Assembly: GCA_936432065.2 (NCBI GenBank)
Contig: OW386285.2
Location: forward strand, 407,108,547-407,172,546
Source: Rutpela maculata
Lineage: Eukaryota; Arthropoda; Insecta; Coleoptera; Cerambycidae
DNA: 64,000 nt
Reading direction: 5' to 3'
The notes under the pieces are model-generated. The model saw only the letters and a list, made by a program, of their open reading frames with translations. It was not told the origin of the DNA and searched no databases. Positions 1 through 11,200 of this stretch are shown in pieces. The stretch's first letter is position 1; each line of letters begins with the position of its first letter. The translations under genes were made by a program, and so were the position numbers.

Positions 1-1022
1 ATTTGATCGAGCGCGTTGAGTAGTCCAGACAAAGCGATGGTAGAAAAGCCAATAACGGGGCTTTTCAAATGACAAAGTTATAGAGGAAAACGCCTTGTGC
101 ATAAAAATCCAAAAATTCAATTTTGCCTAATAGTCGCTCGAAGGTGAGACGCTGCCAAATCGATATTATTAATCGACTGTGATAAGGGTTAGTAAGTCGT
201 GGACTGATCGAACGCCACTCAACTTATGCAGTAATAAGTCCTCTGAATGTGTTTGAGTACGTGAATCTCCACGATACAAGAACTTTAAAGCTAGGTAGTC
301 TCTAGCGAAACTAAATTCATTTAGTAAAACTTTTTTAAGTTAATTTCAGTCAGCCTTAATTATTCATTTACCCAGAGTCTGAAATGATTCTAAAAGCTCG
401 CATTTTGATTCTGAGAAGGTACGTATGAATCTTTTCTACCTAATCGATCGTTAGCGCGAGCGCTCTCGCTTGTATGGTCTGAAAGTCACTACCTTGATTG
501 GGGAAGGCACGATTCTTTCTTGAGAATTTTGTATAACCAATTCTGTTAAATAAACGGATTCTTTGAACTAATATTTCTTAATTGATCTTGAGGCCTGTTG
601 ACGGTCTATAATCCCTGGAACTTTCGTATAGAAAACCGGATGTGTCGAGTTAATTCGCATTAACGTTCGACCTTCTGGTTGTTTTACGGAGGTTCGATAG
701 GGATTTTTTTATGCGTTTTTTGAGAAATATATTCCGTTATTAATGGACCAAAACGCGATTTTCGCGTACCAAAACTAATCCCTCCGCAGAGAAATTCTTC
801 GGTTGGGATTTTTTTATGCAAAAATTCAGGAAATTAAGAGGTGCCTAAACCCCTAACGAGGGAATTCGGGTCCAGAGAGAGCGTAGTTTCCGATCTGTGG
901 TAGTGCAGCCTTGGTCCCGCTTTTCGGCTACCGAAGTCATCTTATCTCGAACCCGCCTGGGAGGTAGAAGAACGGGGTAATACGCGACTGGCGCCCCCTG
1001 AGAAATAAATTGGTGTCGCGTC
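1..1022. repeat. Long dispersed repeat, copy A (open at the left window edge)
   Basis: Bases 1-734 match 63267-64000 in the same orientation at a constant offset of 63266, with about nine substitutions and no indel, so roughly 99% identity. The match runs to both window edges, so neither copy is complete here. After 734 copy A continues as GC-richer sequence to about 1022, where a LINE relic begins. The last part contains short inverted repeats (ACGCGAC/GTCGCGT at 983-1022). There is no convincing ORF. It could be an LTR or another non-coding part of a recently active element; the class is unresolved. Confidence 0.75.
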
Positions 1023-1029
1023 ATTTTGA

Positions 1030-1766
1030 CGCCCGGTAGTGCGTTCTTCTACATTATCATCCGATATAGAATCAGGAACTCTTGAAATAAATAACCATAT
1101 TTTTCTACTGGTCTTTTCTCCTCTTCCATGAAAAGTGTTATCCCCCTCCCCGTTTCCAACTTTCAGTTGTCTTTGCCGTCTCCTGACTTCCTGAAAAACT
1201 CCTTCATTTTCAGATTGATTTTGATTTTTGGTATTTTTATCAGTAGCAGGTGCTGAGCGAGATGGGGTGCTATCTCCTCGATTTGTAGGTTGCCGCAGGT
1301 TTTTGTCAGTAGTGGAGCTAGTGTGTGCAGTTTTTTGTTGGAGAGTATTTGGGGGCTTTGTTTTCTCTGAACTAGTTGTGCGTACCATATCCAAATTTTG
1401 ATTTGGCATGTTCCTATGTATCGTATCTTTAGCTTCAGTATTTGTCTGCGTTAGGAGTCTTATCATATCTATATTACTGTCTCTTAATGTTTTCAGTTCA
1501 TTTCTTGAAAGTTGAAATTCTTTGCGGTGGTTTTCTTGTTATTTATTTCATTAATTTCTTGTATGTATGTAGTTTGTACATTCTTCTGTACCTTTTCCTC
1601 ATTTGAAATACATTCTGGGCACCAATAAAGTATAAGCCTTTTTTTTAGGAGCACTGCTCTCAGTTCGGTTGAAGTTAATTGTGTACAGGTTTGACAGTTT
1701 TGATGAACACTTATCACAGTTTACTAGGTCGGCCTCTAGATTATCACACTTTATGCATTTACTCAT
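1030..1766 (-). pseudogene. LINE ORF1 fragment with CCHC/PHD-like zinc finger
   Basis: Read on the minus strand from the ATG at 1764-1766, the product starts with a cysteine-rich finger (MSKCIKC, then NCDKC and YWCPEC) containing the block LTSTELRAVLLKKR, which is typical of ORF1 proteins of Jockey/CR1-type insect LINEs. A polar linker rich in Q, T, N and S follows, then the segment KIWLFISRV seen in the same ORF1 family. At least two frameshifts separate the finger, the middle and the distal part (near 1710 and 1480). The fragment is cut at about 1030 by the adjoining long repeat. ORF2 is absent, so it keeps a 5' part and lacks its 3' part, the reverse of ordinary 5' truncation. Confidence 0.7.
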
Positions 1767-1789
1767 TTTGTGGAGAATATTGTAAGTCC

Positions 1790-3182
1790 GGTCCTGTGAT
1801 ATTTCCTTTTTATTAAATGTGTTTATGTTGCTTTTTTGTATTCATTTTTGTATTTGTTTTTTATTTGAGATCAGTAGTTTATCTAGGGATTTTTTTGTTG
1901 CTGTTAGATATTTGCTATAGAACAATATTCAAAATAAACTGTTTATAACAATTGTCTATGGAATATTTATTACTATGGTTTGGTGCAATAGAGCATTAGC
2001 TTCTTGTGGTATATTTTTTTTTTTTTATAATTTTTGATACTGTAGAACCTGGTTATCTACTGTTTTATTCGAGGACACAGGATGACACTGTTCACTGCTC
2101 ACTGTTCAAAACAATTGACATAATAACCAAAATTCTACATTTGTTGCTTTTGTGACTCATAAGTTATTTCAGTTGGTCTCCCTTTGCTGTATGGCAGTTT
2201 GACAGCACTATGCTATTTGTCACGGTTGTCTGTTAGGCAAATGACCTCACCAAATTCTTCTATATCAATTCCTTGGTGATATTAGCATAACATCTTGGAG
2301 GGTGTTCTTTTCACCTCTTGCTATCTGGTTTTCTCTAAACCATTAACAGTTCAGTATTCTGTTTATTCCTTTAGAGCATACAGATACGGAAATATATTCA
2401 CAATCTGTAGTTATACACTTTTGCTTAACACACAACTTCAAATCACACTGTAAAATGCCCTGTGACCTTAAAAAGATGTGCGGGGAAGGGGAGTAATAAA
2501 TAATCTAGTATCATCAATATCTTAATATTTTTATTCACAGTATATTGTATTTATTATAGGCTGAATTAGATTGTTTGGAATTATGTTTTGTTGTTCTTAG
2601 CAAGTTTATTATTCCAAATATCATTCATCATGCGTGCAATGTTCTTGTTAATTTATGTGAATTTGTAATTACATATTTTTAAAACTTCAAGATGCATGCA
2701 AAATACATCAACCTCTTCATACAGTATGTTATGGCATCATTCGCAGACTTGAAGAAACAGGTAACTCCACCACAAAATACTATTAGTCCCCATGTAGTGA
2801 ACATTTAAGAATAAAATGCAGTATAAAAGCAAAATGTTACATGCCTATGAAAGAAGTCAAGTATGTCATTGGTTGAATCCAAATATCCTGCTCTCTTAAA
2901 GAATCACTGGTTTATCGAGTTATGCATTTCAGCTCGAGAGGACATTTTGTGCATTTGTTATAACTTAAGCTACATTTTTTTGTATCTTCCAGTTTGTTGT
3001 TAAAATAGTAGATATATCCCATATATATTTTTGAATTTATTAAATTTACATATGATCAATGAGCCATTGGTATAAAAATAAGGAACACTGGTTTGCCTTA
3101 ATCATAAGTAAATATTAAAGAATATATATTGATGTGGTAATTTACATTTCATTTTGATGACACGTATTTCGATCCCATATCA
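1790..3182. other. AT-rich stretch without recognised gene
   Basis: No supported coding region was seen. A block near 2150-2215 resembles, in inverted orientation, sequence near 20085-20150; both share the core TTGGTCTCCCTTTGCTGT, so they are probably ends of the same unclassified dispersed repeat. The first few hundred bases may be 5' untranslated sequence of the LINE relic. Confidence 0.4.
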
Positions 3183-3190
3183 CAAATATT

Positions 3191-3551
3191 CAGAGATGGG
3201 TCCAGGAAACTTTCCATATTTGATAGAAGTCTCTAAAAGTCATGTAAATAATATATGCACTTATTTGGTATCACGAATCAGATTTCACTATAAAATAGCC
3301 TATCAATATACCCAATGGAAAGTTAGAAGGAAAACTTCCTGGAAACTTTTGGAGTTTTCAAAACGGAAAGTTTTCAGGAAGTTTTCCTTCGAACTTTCCA
3401 TTGGGTATATTGATAGGCTATTTTATGGTGAAATCCGATTCGTGATAATGCAAACTTCATTGTGATACCAAATGAGTGCATACAATTATATTATTTACAT
3501 GACTTTTACAGACTTTTATCAAATGTGGAAAGTTTCCTCGACCCATCTCTG
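3191..3551. mobile_element. Palindromic hAT-type MITE, copy 1
   Basis: This 361-bp element begins CAGAGATGGGTC and ends GACCCATCTCTG. It is flanked on both sides by CAAATATT (3183-3190 and 3552-3559), a perfect 8-bp target-site duplication. The whole element folds back on itself; the core around 3300-3425 is a nearly perfect inverted repeat. The 8-bp duplication and CAG-type ends point to mobilisation by a hAT transposase. It has no coding capacity; the open frame across it follows from the palindrome. Confidence 0.9.
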
Positions 3552-3559
3552 CAAATATT

Positions 3560-4380
3560 TCTAGCAGGGTACCTCATGGCTCTGTATTAAGGCCCATTCT
3601 TTTTACGGATTATATATTGTTTTACAGAATTTCAGTATTCTTTTTATTTAAGACTTACAAGATATTGGCAGGATTCTATATTATAGAACTATGAAAACTG
3701 ATGTTGACATGACTTTTCCAAATCCCAAATACTCGCGTTCTTATATAGACCTCTAGAACCAAAATATTTGTTACCAGACACTCTCTAATATGCTGATGAT
3801 TCCACACTCGTAAGCCACAATACATTAATGTGCCCATAAGAGCTTCTACTAACTGATGAACAATTAAGTTGCAACAATAGTGTTTGAAAGTGAAATTCTT
3901 ATAATCTCAACAAATAGTGGTTAATCCTAAGTCATCTCTTTATTCACCTAAAATCTGCCCAGAGAGGGGGGAAAGATCAATGAAACACCCGTACTTCTAT
4001 AAATTAAGTATGAGCATTGCTTTTTCTTATTCCCAAACCCATTAGTGTATACCTAGTCCTAATAGTACATCAAAAATTAATTAGATTTAAGTTTTTCAAA
4101 AATACTGACTAAAAATTATTAGAAGACACTGGCAAAATGTAGTAATTAAAAATTTTAATATAATTTAATTTAGAGATATTATCCATGAAAACAAAACCAT
4201 TACTTGTCAATCAATACCCAACCTTCGATAATATTAGATAGGATCTGACAACAGCAAGTTCATACTTTGTTTTGAATAGAGCATTTACCATAACTCAGTA
4301 TCATTAAAATCCCACAGAGTTGCTAGTGTCAATGTTAGGTATTGCTGTCCTTATTCTACATTGTTTTTTGTGGTAATTTG
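3560..4380. other. Unannotated AT-rich intergenic sequence
   Basis: Between the two hAT MITE copies no ORF, RNA or repeat could be supported. The last eight bases (4373-4380) are the left target duplication of the next element. Confidence 0.4.
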
Positions 4381-4931
4381 CAGAGATGTGCCAAGAAAAC
4401 TTTCCATATTTGATAAAAGTCTGTAAAAGTCATCCCACACAGCACAGAATATTTTCAGAATATTCTCATTAAGTGACAATATTCTGTAAACAGAATATTC
4501 CTAGCACCTCCATAAATATTTTTATCTAGCTTGGAATATTCATGAAACATTTTTGATCAAATATTTCTGTAATATTTTAAAAGAACGCTCGTGGTAAGTT
4601 CACAAAAAATATTGTACTGCAAAATTTTGATGGGATACCTATTATTATTTTTAACTATTATTATAATTATTTTGGTATACTAAACACAAATATTTATTTA
4701 AGTACCTATTTGTTTTTCAGAAATAATGACATCTTTTTTTTGTAATAAAAAACTTCTACGACTAAGAGGATCATGAACAACTACGAAAAGAATAACGGCT
4801 AATACACTACTAATTATATACAAAATAATTTATATTCGAAAGAGTTTGCAAAGATTCGACAGTTTGTGTTAAAAAGCAAAATCTAGCTGTTGCGTGTTCC
4901 AACTATAAAGTCTTTAAAGAAATACTCTGAG

Positions 4932-5003
4932 AGGTTAGTGGTCGAGTGAGTTAAGGCGTTGTCCTACAAGTCACGAGGTCGGCGGTTCGACCCCTGCTCA
5001 ATC
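4932..5003 (+). repeat. tRNA-Ser/Leu-like segment, unit 1
   Basis: It contains an A-box-like run (AGTGGTCGAGTGAGTTAAGG) and a B box (GGTTCGACCCC at 4984-4994) with type-II tRNA spacing, as in tRNA-Ser or tRNA-Leu. Acceptor pairing is poor and it lies inside a mobile element, so it is a tRNA-derived module, not a functional tRNA gene. Confidence 0.6.
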
Positions 5004-5267
5004 CGTTTTTTTTGTTGTTAATAAAATAATTGTGAAAAAAATTTTTAAGGGTAATAATTAGATCATTAAATATTGTAGATGACGATATTATATCTTTACC
5101 GTTTTTTCTCCTACACGTTTCCCAGGTTAACTACCTTTACTATAAAATCTTAAAACAGTTAACTCATGACTCCCCCCCCCCCACTGCTTATCAAATTTGA
5201 GATGAGAAAAAACTTTGTTTCGGATTTCAACTATAATTATAGTCTTTAAGTAGGTAGTTGCATGTGT

Positions 5268-5347
5268 AACTTCAGTGGCCGAGTGGGTTAAACCGTTGAC
5301 TTACAAAACAGAAGGTTGGACGTGCGGCGGTTCGATCCCTACCGATG
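5268..5347 (+). repeat. tRNA-Ser/Leu-like segment, unit 2
   Basis: This is the second tRNA-like module in the same element, with an A-box-like run (AGTGGCCGAGTGGGTTAAAC) and a B box (GGTTCGATCCC at 5329-5339). It diverges from unit 1 but has similar upstream sequence, so the pair probably arose by internal duplication. RNA polymerase III promoter activity is plausible but unproven. Confidence 0.6.
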
Positions 5348-6049
5348 GCAATTGGTAAAAGGTAAGTAAAATAAAATGGATTTAATAATTTAATAAACAA
5401 AATATAATTTCCGGCAACCCTTGTGAGAAAAAATTGGAATGTTGGTAAACAATATCAGATAATTAGATATGTTAATGTAAATAATATATACGGATGGCTA
5501 ACAAACAAATGCATAGGACAATACTTATTTATGCATTAATTTACTTCATTTTTATCAAGTATACTACTAACTAGTCGCATCATTTTCACGTGCCTTTGCT
5601 ACCTGGGAAAACATACCTGAGATGTTCTAGGAACATTTAAAATACTCCACTTTGTAATGTGCATGGCACATTCTATGTCAGAACATTCTCAGAATATTGA
5701 AACATTCCGAGCAAACATTCTATGCACATTCTTAGAATATTTCTGTGCTATGTGGGATGTAAATAATATAATTGTATGCACTTATTTGGTACCAAAATGA
5801 AACTTGCATCATCACGAATCAGATTTCACCATAAAATATACAATATACCCAATGGAAAGTTAGAAGGAAAACTTTCTGGAAACTTTCGGAGTTTTCAAAA
5901 CGTAAAGTTTCCAGGAAGTTTTTCTTCCAACTTTCCATTGGGTATATTGATAAGCTATTTTATTTTGATACCAAATAAGTGCATACAATTATATTATTTA
6001 CATGGCTTTTAAAGACTTTTATCAAATATGGGACATCTCTGGTAATTTG

Positions 6050-7961
6050 CTACATATTATTGTTTGAATTGATTGAAGTTATGAAACATCAGGTCTTTAT
6101 TTTTGTTAGCAACAGATGAACATTGGGACCTTTAAATAACATAAGAAATAAAACTGCAAACACCAGTGACAGTATTTAAAGAATTTGTGATAGAACGACA
6201 CAAATCATCTTGTCATCATTAGGTGCAGATGGTGCAACATCTCTTACGTAAAGTAGGAACTAATAAAGTGGGTTAGGTTAAATTTTCATCTTTAAAAACT
6301 CATGCATCTTCCATGAAGGTCAATATTAGAAAAAAATGCAACGCAATTAAGATTACGGTTTTTAATCAACTAAACAATATGTGGGATGTAAAATTTCATT
6401 CTCTTTCGATTGGCGCAAACCTGTAAGTCTCTAAATCTGCCGGTTCACGAGAAAAAAAATAGTATATACAACTATGCGAGCCACCTTTTTGTACAGGAGC
6501 GAGAGGTTGTCACCACAGATTCTCGAGGTAGGTCTGTCCCTAAATCTCTTTATGTTGACTTACTCCTCCATATGTGTTTAAAGGATTTTCCTTTACTCAG
6601 AACGGGAAGTATCAACCATCGTAGGACCTTGGCTACAGGGAGAGTAGACAGGATGTTTTTGGTATTTATAGTGAAATAAAACCATTTTATCCAAAAACAT
6701 GTATTTGATGTTATGTATTAGTGTAGTAATTAATAAGTAAAAAAGATTATTTTTCAAAAGATGGAAAATATATTTGCTTAAAACTATGCGCACATTGTTC
6801 TTTAATTCATCATAGAAAATAAGCAGAATGTGCACTTAAATTAGGAATCATACATACTTATATGGTAATTCTGTTAAATTATTTGTCATTTTAACGAATT
6901 ACTTTTCGAGGTGCCTAAAGAATGATATGTTCAAAATTATTATTAATTATAACAATTTCAACATAATATATTTTCATGACTATATTAAATCAAAAAAGCA
7001 ATCAAAATCTTAGGTTTTTATTAAACAGAATGTCATGCATATCACACGATTATAACAAATATCGGAAGTACTATTAAATGATGCCCTGATTATGATAAAA
7101 TGTTGATAAAAACGAGTCACCTTAACAAAGAAATTACGTTCTAAGAATGAACTATGATTACCTTATTTCAAAAGAATCCATTTATCTTTACATATAACAA
7201 ATATAATATTGACCTAAACTTAAGATAATGATTCTTATTTGTTGGTAAAGTAAACATATATAAAAGAAAAATTAAAATAGAATAGTTATATTTTCTAACA
7301 TTTATAATGTAATTACGATCCGTATAATAATCGAGTATGGTTAGGATCGCGAAGACCTTTGAGTACAGATATAAAATTACGGGTACCCTGAAGACATAGT
7401 TAGTATGTTTTGTAAACGCATAGGTTAGACTTTGGAATGCAGACTGCATATGATAACAGTATTAAAATTAAATAGTTTAATGATTTATAGCGTATAACAG
7501 GATATTGTAGTACTACTTTACTTAAAAATTGTTAGTTAAAAACAGAAATCATAATTAAACTGATTAAATTTAAATGAAATGAAATGTTCGTAAAATACAA
7601 TTAGATTAGAAAATTAGTAGGATGTGGATAACGCTATTATAAGAGCAACATGATATATGTTAAACTATGACACGTTATTCATTTCATTCACCATCTTATT
7701 CACCATGATTAAAAATGATTGTCTTTGCCGCTTCATGAGCACCTCTTATCATTTTTATGTTGCTGACCTGTTAAATGATTCGAAAACTAATACTTTTAAT
7801 ACCGTTTTAAGTTACGCTATTACACACCACTTGCGAAAAATTTCGTTTTATGGGATTTCAAATTAGCCATGTTGGAATGACTACTAAATTTATACTTCAT
7901 ATCACATTTTAATTTGATTCGGATCAAGTCGTAAAATGTTTTATAAGATTGTATGTTATAC
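6050..7961. other. No recognised feature; possible last intron of the Rabex-5 gene
   Basis: No host exon could be supported here. Exon 5 of Rabex-5 ends at 7962 with a donor site, so if the gene's last coding exon is in the window it must lie on the minus strand left of this point. A slightly GC-richer block at 6410-6680 is open on the plus strand but resembles no family I recognise. Confidence 0.35.
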
Positions 7962-8204
7962 CTTTAACTTTTCCATGTCTTCTTTCAACTTCTGGGTGCC
8001 ATCGTGTACTACGGTTGTTCTTTCGGATAGTCCTTTAAGTAAAGCTAGATGCTCGCACAACTGATGCATTCCCTCACAAGCCACAAGTGCCGATTCCCAT
8101 GCGCTGACGCACGTAACTTCCCCCGACATGTAAGCTTGAAACTCCTGTTCAGGCATATTTAAGGATTCTGCTGTGAGGTTTTCTATGAAGGATACTGCGC
8201 AGCA
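7962..8204 (-). CDS. Rabex-5: Rabex-5 exon 5 (end of VPS9 domain, coiled coil)
   Basis: 81 codons, phase 0 at both ends. The acceptor is TTGATTTCAG before 8204 and the donor is AAG|GTATAA at 7962/7961. It encodes residues 344-424, including CCAVSFIENL and YMSGE, which match the end of VPS9 domains of RABGEF1 proteins, then a leucine- and glutamate-rich stretch (LALLKGLSER, LKEDMEKLK) that begins the coiled coil needed for Rabaptin-5 binding in the family. The donor shows that at least one further exon follows. Confidence 0.9.
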
Positions 8205-11200
8205 CTGAAATCAAGGGTGAAAATTATTTTTGTATTTGAAATGCGCAAACAATTAATAGGTGCAACTTTTAAGGCTTCAAATTATACGTGATGGGTTCTA
8301 AAAATGGATATTATTGGGGGACGAGTCAGTGCAGCATCAATTAAATTCATTTTCATATATGGGGTGTAAGAAATTGAAATTTTATAAACCAAAATCAATC
8401 AACAATAAAATTTTGGGAAGGTTTATAAAAAACTAAATTTCTCAAATGAATTTGAAACCTTTCGAGCAATTTTCCTCGTTTCTGAGAAAAAATATTTTGC
8501 AAATATGTTACAATTTTGTTTCAAATGTATCTTTGAAAAAATTCACAAACTTCTATTAACGTTTTTCCACAATTTTTACTTCCACGCCCAGTGGAAGTAT
8601 AGTAACGACAAAAAAATTTTTGAAAATTTTTATTGTTTAAATAGGCTTAGAATGTCATGAAACATCGAGATTTTAAGTTTGAGCGAAAAAAAATTTCTGT
8701 CTGTCGGTCGGTCTGTCTGTCTGTAACTGTTTTTGTCCGCACGATTACTCTTAAGATACTGACTTGAAATTTAGTAGGCGTATGTATTTTAACGTGATCT
8801 GGAACTAGATTATATTTTCATCTTATTCCGTTGAAGAGGTGGGGTAAATTGGGGTAAATGGGGGTAAATAGATAAATCAAGCAGGTAAGAGTACATAAAA
8901 TTGGTACATAGTATATACAAGAGAAGCTAATGCAAAAAATTTTTTTGCATTAGCCACCATTACCACGCCACCCCATTATTAATAGAGGAGAAAAAAATAT
9001 ATGATTTAGTGTGTCTACAAGAACCAAAAATCTCAAAATATTTTTTTACTTATCCAACCCCCACTACCACCCCCCTATCTCTATCCCGATGTGGGATATC
9101 ATTTTAATGGGTTTTTGGGGTAGACGATTTCAAATATTATATTATTAAAGTTCAATTATTTCCACAAAATTTTTTTGTTGTGAGAGACTTGGATGGAAAA
9201 TCTGGATGTGGAAGTAGCGATTCCTTGGGGAGCGGTTTTCAAAATAAAATGTTTACATTTTGATAATTATTCGTTATTTTATAACAATGTTACTAATGAA
9301 TGTTAATTAAAAAAATATAAAATTTTGGGAAGGTTTATAAAAAAACTGAGCTGCTAACTTCTATGTTGGGAGTTTTGTAAGTTTCCATAGAAATAAATTA
9401 TCTTTCACCAAAAATGCAAAATTCAACAAAATGTTAATGTTTCCTCACTATTAATTTAATTATTAGGCCCTGTAAAATTTAATGAGACACTGTTAGACCA
9501 CCCCGATTGAAGAAAGTGAAGGAAAAAATTTGCTGATTATTAATTGATTTATAACAGTCAACCTTCAACATTTTATCATAACCTTCACTAACTGACATTA
9601 TCTTATATCTATTTAAATATATTGCAGTTATTTAACATCTAGTGAGATTCCTAATATCAACATTTCTCAATTATTTTAGAATCAAAGGACCCGCAGAAAC
9701 CTTATGGAAATTGGCTCAGTCAAATTGTCTGAAAATGAGACATGTTATAGTTTATGAGCTCTCTTTTCTGAGGCAGTTAGACATGCATGAAGAATAGATG
9801 TCTATGTGTTCTGGCTGCTGGTTTCCGGGTCTTCTTCCGCGTAGACTTGGTTGAGTGCTTGACGTTTTGACCAACTTGTCGTGGTCTTCTTCTGAAGTAA
9901 AGTTAGCCTATATCAGAGCCTATAACAGAAGAAGACCACGACAAGATGGTCGAAACGCCAAGCACTCAACCAAGTCTACGCGGAAGAAGACCCGGAAACC
10001 AGCAGCTAGATCACCAGCTCCGCGAAAGCCTTAGCACCAAGATGTCTATGCGTTTGTCTATGTGTGCGTGCCTGGAAAAGTCGATTTTTAATTTCAATTA
10101 CGCAACTTCTGGTGCAATTTATAATTTATAGTTTTAAACACCCCCATCCCCGGCCACCCCAACTTATTTTTTTTCAAATAGTAACCTACCCTTTGTGATA
10201 TCTCAAAAGAAAGGTATTTTACTAGGATATTTAATGGCGTAAAGAAAATCGAAATCTGTCAATCGACTGGCCAGCTAGATCTCCTGACCTTACACTCTGA
10301 CCTTTTATGAAGTCATTATAACAATAGGTCAAATAATTTGGAGAATCTGAAAGATAGAATATGGCCGGAGACTGGTCGAATACCCCAAATGCCATTCCAT
10401 AACTGTTTACGACACTTTCAACAGCGACTTGCACATTGCCTAGTTGTTAACGGAGCTCAGTTTAAACATCTTATTAGATAATTTGATAATTTTCTTTCAA
10501 TAATATTAATAAACTTTATATTTTCCCTAAAAAAAAATTTTGTTGCATGCATTCGGGAAGAAAAACACATTGACGGATTTCGATTTTCTTTACACCGTTG
10601 AGTAGCCTATTAAAATATTTTTCTTTTGAGGTATCATAAAGGGTAGGTTGCTAGTTGAAAAAAAAATTGGAGTGGCTGGGGATGGTGGTGTAAAACTAAA
10701 AATTATAAGTTGTACCAAAAGTTGCATAATTGAAAATAAAAATGACCTATCCAAAGATTTATAATTTTTAGTTTCACATCCAGCCACCCCAACTTTTTTT
10801 TTCCAATATCAACCTTGGTGATATCTCAAAAGAAAGGTATTTCAATAGGTTATTACAATGGCGTAAAGAAAATCGAAATCCGTCACACAGACATCTATTC
10901 ATCATACATGTCTAGTTGCCTCAGAAAAGGTGATTGGTGACCTTCCACCCCGTGTATTGCAAAAGCTGTCCATTTTTCGGTCTTGCACCTATGGGGACTT
11001 TTGATCATAAACTATAACATATCTCAATTACAGACAATTTGACTGAGAGCCAATTTCCATAAGGTTCCAATTTTTCAAAATAAAATGTTTTACATTTTTA
11101 CTTAATTATTCGTTCAATTATCACAATGATATTCTTCTATTGATGAAGGTTAATAAATATAGTCACTGAATTGCTAATTTTTATTTTGTGTTTTGCAATT

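Larger units (their letters stand above)
4434..5756. mobile_element. Nested non-autonomous element with tRNA-like modules
   Basis: Comparison with the uninterrupted MITE copy places the insertion exactly at 4434-5756, with a 2-bp AT duplication (4432-4433, 5757-5758). Its termini are inverted (CCCACACAGCACAGAAT and ATTTCTGTGCTATGTGGG). Both ends carry repeated GAATATTC palindromes. The interior holds two related units, each with a stretch like CAACTATA...AGTCTTTAA followed by a tRNA-like segment (about 4932-5003 and 5268-5347). No transposase is encoded. The superfamily is not assigned. Confidence 0.8.
4381..6041. mobile_element. Palindromic hAT-type MITE, copy 2, split by a nested insertion
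   Basis: The ends CAGAGATGTGCC and GGGACATCTCTG are flanked by GTAATTTG on both sides (4373-4380 and 6042-6049), again a perfect 8-bp duplication. Its sequence outside 4434-5756 aligns with the element at 3191-3551, including the same palindromic core (5840-5950). It is the same family, interrupted by a 1.3-kb insertion. The nesting gives the relative age: this MITE landed first. Confidence 0.88.
9695..11076. mobile_element. Element with inverted ends between the duplicated blocks
   Basis: The left end (from about 9695: AACCTTATGGAAATTGGCTC) is matched by the right end in inverse orientation (about 11076 backwards: AACCTTATGGAAATTGGCTC), and the similarity extends about 120-190 bp inward, including the AGACATG...ATAGATGTCT blocks at 9780-9810 and 10885-10910. 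The interior holds the hairpin at 9812-10008 and the triplicated block at 10142-10900. No target duplication could be fixed. Confidence 0.6.

Noticed and set aside
1..1022. The two terminal repeats as LTRs of one 64-kb retrotransposon
   Set aside because: The interval contains a conserved multi-exon host gene and no gag-pol; two insertions or a duplication are more plausible.
3154..3465. 103-codon open frame across the MITE palindrome
   Set aside because: It is contained in a palindromic hAT MITE; no protein motif, and the frame mirrors the palindrome.
4932..5347. Two functional tRNA genes
   Set aside because: A and B boxes are present but acceptor stems do not pair well and both are inside a mobile element, so they were called tRNA-like modules.
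8694..8724. TGTC-rich run as a regulatory site
   Set aside because: It is a short simple repeat inside a MITE; nothing supports a regulatory role.
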